64,000 nucleotides of DNA from Glycomyces sambucus (GCF_900102815.1 NZ_FNGF01000007.1:248001-312000), one strand, 5' to 3'; positions 1-8,571 are shown, numbered from the stretch's first letter. The notes: generated by a model from the letters alone, not told the origin. Translations and numbers: made by a program.

Positions 1-852
1 GTCGCGGTACTCGCCCTCGTCGATCCACGTCTTGATCGCGGCGGCGCGCGCCACCGCGAAGTCGTGGCTGCGCGTCTCCAGCAGGAGCAGCTTGAGGAAG
101 CTGTCGCGCAGGTCGCCGCCGGTCTCGAACTCCTTGGCCTGCTCCAGGAACGCCGCGGTGTCGACGTCGGAGAGGTCGCCGCCGCCGGCCATCTTCGCCA
201 TGACGCGGATCGCCGCGGCCGGGTCCTGGACCGCCAGCGCGCCGGCGCGGTCGGCCGACAGCTCGGACTTGCGGCTCCACTCGTAGAGCGCGGCGGTGAT
301 GACCCGCAGGCCGACGACGCCGACGGGGATCCACGCGACCGAGGTGGTCAGGCGCAGCAGGACCATGAGGAGGGTCCGGTAGAGGCCGTGCCCGGAGAGG
401 GCGTGGCCGAGTTCGTGGGCGAGGAGGAACCGCAGCTCGGTCTCGTCGAGGAGGTCGAGGGACCCGGAGTTGATGACGATGGCGGGCTTGTCGATGCCGA
501 TGCACATGCCGCCGAGGTCGGGGTCGCGGGTGATGTAGAGGTCGGGGAGGTCGGTGGCGTCGAGGACGGCGGCGACCGAGAGGTAGGCGTCGTGGACGCG
601 GGCGTACTGGTGGCGGTCGACCTTGATCGAGGAGCCGAGGAGGCTCAGCCGCAGGGCGCGCTCGGAGACCATGCCGGAGAGCTTGCGCAGGACGATGTCG
701 AAGCCGCGGAGCTCGCGCAGGGCGACCAGGGCGCCGCGGTCGGCGGGGTGCTCCCAGGCCCGGGTCGATATGCCGCGCAGGATGACCGGTCCGCGGGTGG
801 TCTCGCGCACTTCGTTCGGGGCGCCTTCGGCCGGTGGCCGCTCGTCGCTCAT
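1..852 (-). CDS. M48-family zinc metalloprotease, partial (C-terminus off the left edge)
   Basis: The 284 codons present encode an M48 (HtpX/Ste24-like) membrane-associated zinc endopeptidase. The HExxH motif is LLAHELGHALSGH (His146, Glu147, His150). A second Glu in SELSADRAG fits the third zinc ligand. A hydrophobic stretch around TSVAWIPVGVVGLRVI between the two motifs could be a membrane segment. The ATG at 852 is supported by GAGGAG five bases upstream. The reading frame is open to base 1, so the C-terminal end is missing. Family members degrade misfolded membrane proteins or act in envelope maintenance; the substrate here is unknown. A short inverted repeat (GTGCCA-N4-TGGCAC) lies just upstream and could bind a regulator. 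Confidence 0.85.
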   Translation of the reverse strand, partial: MSDERPPAEGAPNEVRETTRGPVILRGISTRAWEHPADRGALVALRELRGFDIVLRKLSGMVSERALRLSLLGSSIKVDRHQYARVHDAYLSVAAVLDATDLPDLYITRDPDLGGMCIGIDKPAIVINSGSLDLLDETELRFLLAHELGHALSGHGLYRTLLMVLLRLTTSVAWIPVGVVGLRVITAALYEWSRKSELSADRAGALAVQDPAAAIRVMAKMAGGGDLSDVDTAAFLEQAKEFETGGDLRDSFLKLLLLETRSHDFAVARAAAIKTWIDEGEYRD

Positions 853-876
853 GCCCGCTCCTCACAGTCGGCTGTG

Positions 877-892
877 GTGCCAAGTGTGGCAC
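877..892. promoter_or_regulatory. Inverted repeat upstream of the M48 protease
   Basis: GTGCCA and TGGCAC are separated by AGTG, 25-40 bases upstream of the protease start. The position suits an operator or a 5' leader hairpin. No binding family can be assigned. Confidence 0.3.
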
Positions 893-1100
893 GGCGGCGC
901 CAGCGGCGGCCGCCGCGGATTTCCGGGGCGCGGAGCGGGGAGGTTGCAACGTGTGCACGGCGTACGCTGCGGGGCCGTCCGGCGGGTGCCGGTTTTGGGC
1001 CCGTGCGTCCTTTAGGGCCGCAGACGGCCGGGAGGCATAGCGGGCATTGCCGCCCACTTAGGGCAAGATAACGAATCAGCGTCAACACGCCGCGCGCCGC

Positions 1101-1129
1101 TTGACACTTGAGCGGTCAAGGACTACTCA
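1101..1129 (+). promoter_or_regulatory. Sigma-70-type promoter, probably for tRNA-Arg
   Basis: TTGACA at 1101-1106 and TACTCA at 1124-1129 are separated by 17 bases. The next plus-strand gene is the tRNA at 1279, which would imply a leader of about 140 nt. Imperfect arms CTTGA and TCAAG occupy the spacer. Confidence 0.45.
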
Positions 1130-1278
1130 TTGATGTGGGTCAGCAATTCCGGGGCGTCGTGGAGAATCGTTTGGGGTGTTCTTGCGACGCCCCGTATCCG
1201 TGCCCGCATCCCGTCCCCCGCGGGGCACCGGGGCCGGGTATCCTTGCGCTGGCGCGGCGCCGTGTGCGACCCCGCCGT

Positions 1279-1355
1279 GCCTCCGTAGCTCAGCTGGATA
1301 GAGCACCGGACTTCTAATCCGATGGTCGCAGGTTCGAATCCTGCCGGGGGCGCCA
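1279..1355 (+). tRNA. tRNA-Arg (anticodon TCT), CCA encoded
   Basis: A full cloverleaf can be drawn. The acceptor arms are GCCTCCG and CGGGGGC with a G discriminator and genomically encoded CCA. The D arm is GCTC/GAGC, the anticodon loop is CTTCTAA (anticodon TCT, reads AGA), and the T arm is GCAGG/CCTGC with loop TTCGAAT. One C-A mismatch sits at the top of the anticodon stem. AGA is a rare codon in such GC-rich genomes. Confidence 0.95.
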
Positions 1356-1401
1356 TCCCTCGGACCGGTTCACCGGGCCGGCCGCCGCCTCCGGTCGCGG
1401 C

Positions 1402-2103
1402 TCAGACGCCGCCGTTGGTGATCTCCTCGGTGAACTTGACGCGTTCGATGCCCTCTCGGCCGGTGAGTTTCGAGGTGAGTTCCCGGACCGAGCCGCGCCC
1501 GTTGAGCATGAGCTGCGTGGAGCGCGCGTGGCCCTCCCGTTCGCCGTCACCGTCCTCGTCCTCGTTGTCGATCTCGGTGACGGTGAACCCCTGCTCGGTG
1601 CAGACCTCGAGGAGGTCGCCGAGTTTCATCGGGGCCGCGTACCGCACGTGGAGGCTGCCGGTGTGCCGGGCGTGGCGGGCGATCATGTTCTCGACCGGGG
1701 CCAGCCCGGCGACGACGACGACGTGTGCGACGGCCACCGCGACGGCGGCCCAGTACAGTCCGGCGCCGCACGCGATGGCGACCGCGGTGGTCGACCAGAT
1801 CGAGGCGGCGGTGGTCATGCCGAAGAGCAGGTTGCGGTGGAAGAAGATGACGCCGGCGCCGAGGAAGCCGACGCCGGTGACCACCTGCGCCGCGATGCGG
1901 GCGGGGTCGACGCCGGGGGTGCCGGGTTCGATGCCGCCGAAGCCGTAGCGTCCGGCGAGGACGAACAGGCAGGCGCCGACGGCGATGAGGGCATGGGTGC
2001 GCATGCCGGCCGGTTTGCCCTGCCATTCGCGTTCGGCGCCCACGAGGATGCCGAGGAGCAGGGCCAGGCCGAGGGGGGCGAGTTGTGCCAAGAGGTCGTC
2101 CAT
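1402..2103 (-). CDS. MgtC/SapB-family membrane protein
   Basis: This 233-residue protein has the MgtC fold. Its N-terminal membrane half begins LGLALLLGILVGAEREWQ and contains GMRTHALIAVGACLFVL and VVTGVGFLGAGVIF, which are family hallmarks. A soluble C-terminal domain of about 80 residues follows. MgtC proteins are linked to growth in low magnesium and, in pathogens, to inhibition of F1Fo ATP synthase; the role in a soil actinomycete is unclear. A -10-like TACCCT ends 8 nt before the ATG, suggesting a very short or absent leader. Confidence 0.85.
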   Translation of the reverse strand: MDDLLAQLAPLGLALLLGILVGAEREWQGKPAGMRTHALIAVGACLFVLAGRYGFGGIEPGTPGVDPARIAAQVVTGVGFLGAGVIFFHRNLLFGMTTAASIWSTTAVAIACGAGLYWAAVAVAVAHVVVVAGLAPVENMIARHARHTGSLHVRYAAPMKLGDLLEVCTEQGFTVTEIDNEDEDGDGEREGHARSTQLMLNGRGSVRELTSKLTGREGIERVKFTEEITNGGV

Positions 2104-2144
2104 CGCGGGTCAGGGTACCCGATGGGGCGCTTCGCGAATCCTCC

Positions 2145-3038
2145 TCAGGAGAGCAGGTCGGACTCCCAGCCGTGGGGGCCCTCGCCGGGGCCCTGCTCCC
2201 CCGCGGCGAGGATGTAGTACTCGGCGAGGGCGGCGTCCTCGCCGAGCCCGCCGCCGAGCTTGTCGCCGAGGAGGTCGAGCCAGTCGCCGGGGGCGATCTG
2301 GGTGGCGTGGGCGGCCATGGCCGCGCGCTTGCGCTCGGCGGCGGCGGGTCCGGCGGCGATGCGGGCGTGGATCTGGTCGTCGGGGGCGCCGAAGGGCAGT
2401 TCGTCGACGGAGGCGGCGCCCGCGAAGGGGTTGTCGCTCGCGCCGGCGAAGGCCGCGAACCGGGCTTCGATGACGGTGCGGGGGATGGTGGTCCAGTAGG
2501 TCTTGCGGATGCGGTGGGCCGGGCCGAGGTCGGGGCGCCACGTGGGGTCGGCGGCGAGGTCTGCGGCGCGCATGGCGACGCGGTGGGCCTGGATGTGGTC
2601 GGGGTGGCCGTAGAAGCCGTCGGGGTCGTAGGTGACGAGGACGTCGGGGCGGCGGTCGCGCAGGACCGCGACGAGGTCGGCGGCGGCCTCGTCGACGTCG
2701 GCGCCCCAGAACGCGCGGGGGTGGCCGTTCGAAGGGAGGCCCATCATGCCGGAGTCGCGCCAGCGCCCGACGCCGCCGAGGAAGTGGGTGTCGGTGACGC
2801 CGAGGGCGGCGACGGCCGCGCGGTACTCGGCGAGGCGGTAGCCGCCGAGCTGGTCGGCCTGGTCGGCGGCGAGCTGCGCGAGGTGCGGGACGCGGACCTC
2901 GCCCTCCTCGCCGAGGGTGCAGGTGACGACGGTGAGGTGCACGTCGGGGCGGTCGGCGTAGTGGGCGAGGGTGGCTCCGGTGGAGACGGTCTCGTCGTCG
3001 GGGTGGGCGTGGACGAACAGGATCCCGCGTGCGCTCAT
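2145..3038 (-). CDS. mshB: Mycothiol biosynthesis deacetylase MshB
   Basis: This zinc deacetylase removes the acetyl group from GlcNAc-Ins, the second step of mycothiol synthesis in the cytoplasm. The 297-residue chain shows the LmbE/PIG-L motif HAHPDDE (His12, Asp15) and the downstream zinc ligand in [12 protein letters not shown]. Length matches MshB of mycobacteria and Streptomyces. A longer frame exists upstream, but ATG 3038 is chosen because TACGCT (3046-3051) ends exactly 7 nt before it, as expected for a leaderless transcript, and because homologues begin at this point. Mca is a paralogue, but the N-terminus and length fit MshB better. Confidence 0.9.
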   Translation of the reverse strand: MSARGILFVHAHPDDETVSTGATLAHYADRPDVHLTVVTCTLGEEGEVRVPHLAQLAADQADQLGGYRLAEYRAAVAALGVTDTHFLGGVGRWRDSGMMGLPSNGHPRAFWGADVDEAAADLVAVLRDRRPDVLVTYDPDGFYGHPDHIQAHRVAMRAADLAADPTWRPDLGPAHRIRKTYWTTIPRTVIEARFAAFAGASDNPFAGAASVDELPFGAPDDQIHARIAAGPAAAERKRAAMAAHATQIAPGDWLDLLGDKLGGGLGEDAALAEYYILAAGEQGPGEGPHGWESDLLS

Positions 3039-3197
3039 GGGGCCAAGCGTAACGGTGGACGGGCACCACTCGCGCCCCACGAGACCCGTCGAGGACTCAG
3101 AGGAAACTTTGCAATCTACAGCCCCAGTAAGAGAAAAGCTCGTAATTGTGATGTACCCCATGGCCTCACGTCACAGGTTCAGCGATATCCTGCGCTG

Positions 3198-4004
3198 ATG
3201 ACCACGACCGAAGACAGTGCCGTCTCGTCGCCGCCCCGGGCCGCCATCCGGGCGCGGAACCTGCGGATCGACAACTGGCGGCGGGGCCCGATCCTGACCG
3301 TGCTCGGCATCACCGCCTGGGTCGCCTACGCGACCTTCCGCGTCTTCTACCAAGGCGACTACTGGGTCGCCGACTACCACTACCTGACGCCGTTCTACTC
3401 CCCGTGCGTGTCGGTGGCCTGCGTGCCCGAGTCCGCCCACTTCGGACGGATCCTGCCCGACCACCCGCTCGTCCCGTACGCCGCGCTGAGCCTGCCGTTC
3501 CTGCTGGCGTTCCGGCTCACCTGCTACTACTACCGCAAGGCGTACTACCGGTCGTTCTGGCTCTCGCCGCCCGCGTGCGCCGTCCCCGACGGGCACGCCA
3601 AGTACACCGGCGAGACCCGCTTCCCGCTCATCGCGCAGAACTTCCACCGGTACTTCTTCTACGCCGCGTTCGCGATCTCGCTCATCAACACGTGGGACGC
3701 CGTGCTCGCCATGCACTCCCCCGACGGCTTCGGCCTCGGCATGGGGAACCTGGTGCTGTGGGCGAACGTGGTCCTGCTGTGGTGCTACACGCTCGGCTGC
3801 CACTCGTGCCGCCACGTCATGGGCGGGCGCCTCAAGCACTTCTCGAAGCACCCGGTCCGGTACCGGTTCTGGACGGTCTCCAGCGCGCTCAACGCGCGCC
3901 ACATGATGTGGGCCTGGATCACGCTGGCGTCCCTGGCGCTCACCGACTTCTACGTCATGGCCGTCGCCGCCGGCTGGATCACCGACCTCCGCTTCGTCGG
4001 GTAA
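3198..4004 (+). CDS. sdhC: Succinate dehydrogenase membrane anchor (Sdh1-type cytochrome b subunit)
   Basis: This 268-residue membrane protein anchors the dehydrogenase and passes electrons to menaquinone. Hydrophobic segments lie near residues 33-52, 92-112, 150-170, 185-205 and 235-258. His residues in QNFHRY, LGCHSCRH and NARHM are candidate haem ligands. It resembles the single large anchor of M. tuberculosis Sdh1 (Rv0249c) rather than the split SdhC/SdhD pair. ATG 3198 is preceded by TATCCT (3186-3191) six nt away, suggesting a leaderless start. sdhA begins 9 nt after the stop, in the same anchor-flavoprotein-FeS order as Rv0249c-Rv0247c. Confidence 0.85.
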   Translation: MTTTEDSAVSSPPRAAIRARNLRIDNWRRGPILTVLGITAWVAYATFRVFYQGDYWVADYHYLTPFYSPCVSVACVPESAHFGRILPDHPLVPYAALSLPFLLAFRLTCYYYRKAYYRSFWLSPPACAVPDGHAKYTGETRFPLIAQNFHRYFFYAAFAISLINTWDAVLAMHSPDGFGLGMGNLVLWANVVLLWCYTLGCHSCRHVMGGRLKHFSKHPVRYRFWTVSSALNARHMMWAWITLASLALTDFYVMAVAAGWITDLRFVG

Positions 4005-4013
4005 GGGGAACAC

Positions 4014-5927
4014 ATGAGCGACCACCGCAACGACGCGAACCCGGGCGCCGCCGACGTCGAGCACCTCGCGTGCGACGTCCTCGTCATCGGCGCCGGCGGC
4101 GCCGGACTGCGCGCCGCCGTCGAGGCCCGCCTCGCCGGCAAGAGCGTCATCGTCATCTCCAAGTCCCTGTTCGGCAAGGCGCACACCGTCATGGCCGAGG
4201 GCGGCGCCGCCGCCGCGATGGGCAACGTCAACGCCAACGACAACTGGCAGGTCCACTTCCGCGACACCATGCGCGGCGGGAAGTTCCTCAACAACTACCG
4301 GATGGCCGAGATCCACGCCCAGGAGGCGCCGGACCGGATCTGGGAGCTGGAGACCTACGGGGCCCTGTTCGACCGCACCGCCGACGGCAGGATCAGCCAG
4401 CGCAACTTCGGCGGCCACGAGTACCCGCGCCTCGCCCACGTCGGCGACCGCACCGGGCTCGAACTCATCCGGACCCTCCAGCAGAAGCTCGTCTCGCTCC
4501 AGCAGGACGACGAGGAGGCCGGCGAGCCCGCCGCGAAGCTCCAGGTCATCGACGAGACCACGATCACCGAGCTGTTCGTCGAGCAGGGCGCGGTCAAGGG
4601 CGCCTTCGGGTACCGGCGCGGCACCGGCGCGTTCATGGCGATCAGCGCGCCCGCGATCGTCCTCGCCACCGGCGGCATCGGGCGGTCCTTCAAGGTCACC
4701 TCGAACTCGTGGGAGTACACCGGCGACGGGCACGCGCTCGCGCTGCGCGCCGGGGCGAGCCTCATCAACATGGAGTTCATCCAGTTCCACCCCACCGGGA
4801 TGGTGTGGCCGCCCTCGGTCCGCGGCATCCTCGTCACCGAGTCGGTCCGCGGCGACGGCGGCGTCCTCAAGAACGCCGAGGGCAAGCGGTTCATGTTCGA
4901 CTACATCCCCGAGGTGTTCAAGGCGCAGTACGCCGACAACCCCGAGGAGGCCGACCGCTGGTACACCGACCCGGACGCCAACCGGCGGCCCCCCGAGCTG
5001 CTCCCCCGCGACGAGGTCGCGCGGGCCATCAACTCGGAGGTCAAGGCCGGCAGGGGGTCCGAGCACGGCGGCGTCTACCTCGACATCGCCTCGCGGCGCA
5101 GCGCCGAGTACATCACCGAGCGGCTGCCCTCGATGTACCACCAGTTCAAGGAGCTCGCCGACGTCGACATCACCGCCGAGCCCATGGAGGTGGGCCCGAC
5201 CTGCCACTACATCATGGGCGGCGTCGAGGTCGACGCCGAGACCGCGGCCTCGAAGGTCACCGGCCTGTACGCGGCCGGCGAGGTCTCCGGCGGCATGCAC
5301 GGCTCCAACCGCCTCGGCGGGAACTCCCTGTCCGACCTGCTCGTGTTCGGCAAGCGCGCCGGCGAGTTCGCGGCCGAGCACGCCGCGGTGACCGAGCCGC
5401 CGAAGCTCGGCGACGACGAGATCGCCGCCGCGCAGGCGGACGCCCTGCGGCCCTTCGCGAACGACGGCGAGAACCCGTACGCGCTCCAGGCCGCCATGCA
5501 GGAGGTCAACGGCCGGCTCGTCGGGATCATCCGCCGCGCCGGGGAGCTCGAGGAGGCGCTGACGGAGCTGGCGGCGCTCAAGCCCCGCATCGACAACGTC
5601 ACCGCCGCGGGTGGACGCGCCTACAACCCCGGCTGGCACCTCGCCCTCGACCTGCGGAACATGTACCTCTGCTCGGTCGCGACCGCGATGGCCGCCCTGG
5701 AGCGCGACGAGTCGCGCGGCGGGCACACCCGCGAGGACGCCCCGGGCATGGACCCCCAGTGGCGGCGCGTCAACCTGGTGGCCTCGCTCGACGGCGGGGA
5801 GCTGGCGCTGGCCCGCCAGGACGTGCCGTCGATGACACCGGAGCTGCTGGGGCTCTTCGAGACCAGCGAACTGTCCAAGTACATGACCCCCGAGGAATAC
5901 CGGTCGACGGAAGCGGAGGACGCCTGA
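4014..5927 (+). CDS. sdhA: Succinate dehydrogenase flavoprotein subunit
   Basis: This subunit oxidises succinate to fumarate with covalently bound FAD. The 637-residue sequence shows the dinucleotide-binding motif VIGAGGAGLRAA near residue 24, the likely flavin-linked His in GKAHTVMAEGG (His57), the substrate-site motif IQFHPTG, and HGSNRLGGNSLSD near residue 430. AGGGGAA upstream of ATG 4014 serves as the ribosome binding site. The stop codon overlaps the sdhB start (TGATG), so the two subunits are translationally coupled. Confidence 0.95.
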   Translation: MSDHRNDANPGAADVEHLACDVLVIGAGGAGLRAAVEARLAGKSVIVISKSLFGKAHTVMAEGGAAAAMGNVNANDNWQVHFRDTMRGGKFLNNYRMAEIHAQEAPDRIWELETYGALFDRTADGRISQRNFGGHEYPRLAHVGDRTGLELIRTLQQKLVSLQQDDEEAGEPAAKLQVIDETTITELFVEQGAVKGAFGYRRGTGAFMAISAPAIVLATGGIGRSFKVTSNSWEYTGDGHALALRAGASLINMEFIQFHPTGMVWPPSVRGILVTESVRGDGGVLKNAEGKRFMFDYIPEVFKAQYADNPEEADRWYTDPDANRRPPELLPRDEVARAINSEVKAGRGSEHGGVYLDIASRRSAEYITERLPSMYHQFKELADVDITAEPMEVGPTCHYIMGGVEVDAETAASKVTGLYAAGEVSGGMHGSNRLGGNSLSDLLVFGKRAGEFAAEHAAVTEPPKLGDDEIAAAQADALRPFANDGENPYALQAAMQEVNGRLVGIIRRAGELEEALTELAALKPRIDNVTAAGGRAYNPGWHLALDLRNMYLCSVATAMAALERDESRGGHTREDAPGMDPQWRRVNLVASLDGGELALARQDVPSMTPELLGLFETSELSKYMTPEEYRSTEAEDA

Positions 5928-6697
5928 TGAGCACGAGGACCTTCCGGGTGTGGCGGGGCGACGCCGAGGGCGGCGACTTCGCCGAGTTCGACGTCGCCGT
6001 GAACGAGGGCGAGGTCGTCCTCGACGTCGTCCACCGCATCCAGGCCGAGCAGGCCCCGGACCTGGCGGTGCGCTGGAACTGCAAGGCCGGCAAGTGCGGC
6101 TCGTGCTCGGCCGAGGTGAACGGCATGCCGCGGCTGATGTGCATGACCCGCATGAACCTCTTCGCGGACGGCGAGCCGGTGACGATCACGCCGCTGCGCA
6201 CGTTCCCGGTGGTGCGCGACCTGGTCACCGACGTCTCGTTCAACTACGAGAAGGCGCGGCAGATGCCGCAGTTCGCGCCGCCCGCGGACCTCAAGCCCGG
6301 CGAGTACCGGATGCAGCAGGTCGACGTGGAGCGCAGCCAGGAGTTCCGCAAGTGCATCGAGTGCTTCCTGTGCCAGAACACCTGCCACGTGGTGCGCGAC
6401 CACGAGGAGAACAAGCCGCCGTTCTCGGGCCCGCGCCTGTTCATCCGCGCGGCCGAGCTCGACATGCACCCGCTCGACGCGCGCGACGACCGGCGCGAGG
6501 CCGCGCAGGACGCGCAGGGCCTGGGCTACTGCAACATCACCAAGTGCTGCACCGAGGTGTGCCCCGAGCACATCAAGATCACCGACAACGCGATCATCCC
6601 GATGAAGGAGCGCGTCGCCGGGGACCGGTACGACCCCCTGGTGTGGCTGGGCCGCAAGATCTTCCGCAAGGGAAAGAGCGACAGCCCGGCGGGCTGA
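5927..6697 (+). CDS. sdhB: Succinate dehydrogenase iron-sulfur subunit
   Basis: This electron-transfer subunit links FAD to the anchor. The N-terminal ferredoxin-like domain has Cys52, Cys57, Cys60 and Cys72 for a [2Fe-2S] cluster (CKAGKCGSC). The C-terminal domain has CIECFLCQNTC (Cys143, 146, 149, 153) and YCNITKCCTEVCP (Cys202-212) for the [4Fe-4S] and [3Fe-4S] clusters. It is 256 residues long, as in Sdh1 complexes. The ATG overlaps the sdhA stop by one base. A strong hairpin at 6797-6829 ends the operon. Confidence 0.95.
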   Translation: MSTRTFRVWRGDAEGGDFAEFDVAVNEGEVVLDVVHRIQAEQAPDLAVRWNCKAGKCGSCSAEVNGMPRLMCMTRMNLFADGEPVTITPLRTFPVVRDLVTDVSFNYEKARQMPQFAPPADLKPGEYRMQQVDVERSQEFRKCIECFLCQNTCHVVRDHEENKPPFSGPRLFIRAAELDMHPLDARDDRREAAQDAQGLGYCNITKCCTEVCPEHIKITDNAIIPMKERVAGDRYDPLVWLGRKIFRKGKSDSPAG

Positions 6698-6796
6698 CCC
6701 AGGCGGCCGTCGCACCCCCGTGGCAGGGTTGTTCCAAGGGGTGCTGCGAATGCCCGATTCGCCACGAACCGCCGTGACACACCCCGTTCACGTTCG

Positions 6797-6829
6797 AGGG
6801 CCCGGCATCGCATCGCGATGCCGGGCCCT
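6797..6829. terminator. Bidirectional hairpin terminator between sdhB and ohr
   Basis: A perfect 14-bp stem (6797-6810 with 6816-6829) and a 5-nt loop lie between two convergent genes. There is no long U-tract, as is usual in this phylum. Confidence 0.75.
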
Positions 6830-6843
6830 GTCGCGTGCGGCGC

Positions 6844-7272
6844 CTAGTCGTCCGACGCCTGGACGAGGTCGATCTCCACGACGATGTTGCCGCGGGTGGC
6901 GTTGGAGTACGGGCAGACCTGGTGGGCCTTCTCGACCAGGGCCTGGGCGGTCTCGCGGGGCGCGCCCGGGATCGCGACCTCCAGGATGGCGTTGAGGCCG
7001 AAGCCCTCGCCCTCCTTGCCGATGCCGACGCTCGCCTCCACGGAGGAGGCGCCGAGGTCGACCTTGGCGGCGCGGGCGACGGCCTGGAGCGCGCTGTGGA
7101 AGCAGGCCGCGTAGCCGGCGGCGAAGAGCTGCTCGGGGTTGGTGAGGCCGCCGGGGCCGCCGAGCTCCTTCTGGACGGCCAGGTCGAGGTCGATGAGCCG
7201 GTCGTCGGTGGCGACGTGGCCGTTGCGGCCCTCGCCCGAGGAGACGGCGTGTGCGACGTAGAGCGGTTCCAT
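6844..7272 (-). CDS. ohr: Organic hydroperoxide resistance protein Ohr (OsmC superfamily)
   Basis: This thiol peroxidase reduces organic hydroperoxides in the cytoplasm using a reactive/resolving cysteine pair. Cys57 (YAACFHSAL) and Cys120 (HQVCPYSNATRGN) are both present, with the conserved Glu in NPEQLF. The length of 142 residues is typical. It lies 11 bp downstream of the OhrR-type repressor gene on the same strand, so the two are probably cotranscribed from the ohrR promoter. Reduction by lipoylated proteins or mycothiol is known or inferred for relatives. Confidence 0.92.
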   Translation of the reverse strand: MEPLYVAHAVSSGEGRNGHVATDDRLIDLDLAVQKELGGPGGLTNPEQLFAAGYAACFHSALQAVARAAKVDLGASSVEASVGIGKEGEGFGLNAILEVAIPGAPRETAQALVEKAHQVCPYSNATRGNIVVEIDLVQASDD

Positions 7273-7283
7273 GTGGTTTCCCC

Positions 7284-7790
7284 TTACTCGGTGGTGTCGT
7301 GGTCGGTGACGGGTGCGTCAGTGCTGTTCTTGTCGGTGCCGGTCGACGCGGCGGCGCGCTCGCGGGTGCGGACGGCGCGGGTGAACTCGTTGAGCTGGTC
7401 GCGCAGGGCGACGAGCTCGTCGTAGGACATGCCGGAGGCGGAGCCGACGACCTGGGTGATCTCGCAGCCCCGGCTCTCGAGCGCGGCGCCGGTCTCGGTG
7501 AGGTGGACGGTGACGCGGCGCTCGTCGCCCGCTTCGCGGCGGCGCTCGACGAAGCCCGCGGCCTCCAGGCGCTTGAGGAGCGGCGAGACGGTCCCGGAGT
7601 CGAGCTGGAGCTCCTCGCCGATGTCGCCGACGGTGCGGCCGTCGGACTCCCACAGCAGCATGAGGACCAGGAACTGGGGGTAGGTGAGGCCGAGGCGGTC
7701 GAGGAGCGGGCGGTAGAGCCCGACGACCGCCCGGGAGGCGGCGTACATGGCGAAGCACGCCTGCTCGCGGAGTCTCGGTGTCGCGTCCAT
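7284..7790 (-). CDS. ohrR: MarR-family peroxide sensor OhrR
   Basis: This is a 168-residue winged-helix repressor. The redox-sensing N-terminal cysteine is present as REQACFAMYAASR (Cys12), and the recognition-helix region is LDSGTVSPLLKRLEAAGFVERR. In OhrR proteins peroxide oxidises this Cys and releases DNA. ATG 7790 is chosen over an in-frame upstream start at 7811 because TACAGT (7798-7803 on the minus strand) ends 7 nt before it, predicting a leaderless mRNA. The C-terminal tail of about 25 residues is Thr/Asp-rich and probably disordered. Confidence 0.9.
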   Translation of the reverse strand: MDATPRLREQACFAMYAASRAVVGLYRPLLDRLGLTYPQFLVLMLLWESDGRTVGDIGEELQLDSGTVSPLLKRLEAAGFVERRREAGDERRVTVHLTETGAALESRGCEITQVVGSASGMSYDELVALRDQLNEFTRAVRTRERAAASTGTDKNSTDAPVTDHDTTE

Positions 7791-7797
7791 GAGCAGA

Positions 7798-7827
7798 ACT
7801 GTAGCGCGCAATCAAGTTGTGCACAAC
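7798..7827 (-). promoter_or_regulatory. ohrR-ohr promoter with overlapping OhrR operator
   Basis: On the minus strand, TTGTGC (7821-7826) and TACAGT (7798-7803) are separated by 17 nt. A perfect 12-bp palindrome GTTGTGCACAAC (7816-7827) covers the -35 box, so a bound repressor would block RNA polymerase directly. Assignment to OhrR rests on position. Confidence 0.75.
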
Positions 7828-7868
7828 CTAAATGGCGGTGCGAGTCCCGTCAAGGGCCCGGCGAGGGG

Positions 7869-8432
7869 CTACTCCTCGCCGATGCGCAGGTACTTGCCGA
7901 CGGCCGCGAAGGCGGCCTCGGGGTCGTCGGCGACGGCCTGGGGGAAGTTGCCCGCGACGAGGAGGCCGGCGAAGCCGTGGACGAAGGACCAGGCGGCGAG
8001 CGCGGCGGGGTTGTAGTCGGCGTCCGGACCGGTTGCCCCGGCGCCGCGGTGGAGGGCGGCGCGGGAGCGGGCCTCGGCGCGCTGGAGGTCGGGGTCGTCC
8101 CCGTGGAAGAGCTCGGGCCGGAACATGATCTCGAAGTGCGCCCTGTTGTCGATGGCGAAGCGGACGTAGGCGGCGCCGACGGCCTTGAAGTCGCCGGTCG
8201 CCGTCCACGCGAGTTCGAGCGCGTCGGCGAAGCGGTCGAAGCCCTCGGCGGCGACGGCGGTGAGCAGGCCCGCCTTGTCGCCGAAGTGGTGGGCCGGGGC
8301 GGCGTGGGAGACGCCGGCGCGCTTGGCGACGGCGCGCAGGCTCAGGGCGCTCGGGCCGGTCTCGCCGACGGCCTCGACGGCGGCGTCGATGAGGGCGCGG
8401 CGGAGGTCGCCGTGGTGGTAGCGGTCGGTCAC
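7869..8432 (-). CDS. TetR-family transcriptional repressor
   Basis: The 187-residue protein has a TetR N-terminal HTH (YHHGDLRRALIDAAVEAV, then ALSLRAVAKRAGVSHAAPAHHFGDKAGLL) and a C-terminal WHG-like ligand domain. GTG 8432 is chosen because TACAGT (8440-8445) ends exactly 7 nt before it, and TTGACA lies 16 nt further upstream. Two near-identical palindromes between it and the divergent membrane-protein gene are its probable operators, implying autoregulation and control of that gene. The inducer is unknown. Confidence 0.85.
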   Translation of the reverse strand: MTDRYHHGDLRRALIDAAVEAVGETGPSALSLRAVAKRAGVSHAAPAHHFGDKAGLLTAVAAEGFDRFADALELAWTATGDFKAVGAAYVRFAIDNRAHFEIMFRPELFHGDDPDLQRAEARSRAALHRGAGATGPDADYNPAALAAWSFVHGFAGLLVAGNFPQAVADDPEAAFAAVGKYLRIGEE

Positions 8433-8439
8433 GGGGACC

Positions 8440-8509
8440 ACTGTACCGCGAATCTTGACAGTGTCAAACACCACGGGCTACAATCGCCCCAGAAACTTGA
8501 CACTGTCAA
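8440..8509. promoter_or_regulatory. Divergent promoter region with two TetR operators
   Basis: Two 13-bp palindromes, TTGACAGTGTCAA (8455-8467) and TTGACACTGTCAA (8497-8509), lie 42 bp apart. The left one supplies the -35 of both promoters: rightward TTGACA (8455-8460)-18 nt-TACAAT (8479-8484), and leftward TTGACA (8467-8462)-16 nt-TACAGT (8445-8440). Binding to the left site would silence both directions. Confidence 0.8.
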
Positions 8510-8571
8510 GAACGATGCGTACCTTCGGTGTTCCGACGCCGCGTCGGCAGCACGTCAGATTGGAAGCCCCG

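Larger units (their letters stand above)
853..1278. other. Intergenic region between the M48 protease and tRNA-Arg
   Basis: No convincing gene is seen. The region holds an inverted repeat GTGCCA-N4-TGGCAC at 877-892 just upstream of the protease ribosome binding site, and a good plus-strand promoter at 1101-1129. Short open frames here have no recognisable features and lie on shadow strands. Confidence 0.6.

Noticed and set aside
2145..3161. MshB with a 41-residue N-terminal extension
   Set aside because: The leaderless -10 and homologous N-termini support ATG 3038. The extension would run across the promoter.
3404..5900. Long Arg/Pro/His-rich open frame on the plus strand across sdhC and sdhA
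   Set aside because: It is the GC-rich shadow of sdhCA in another frame. It has no domain, while the sdh frames have full motifs and start signals.
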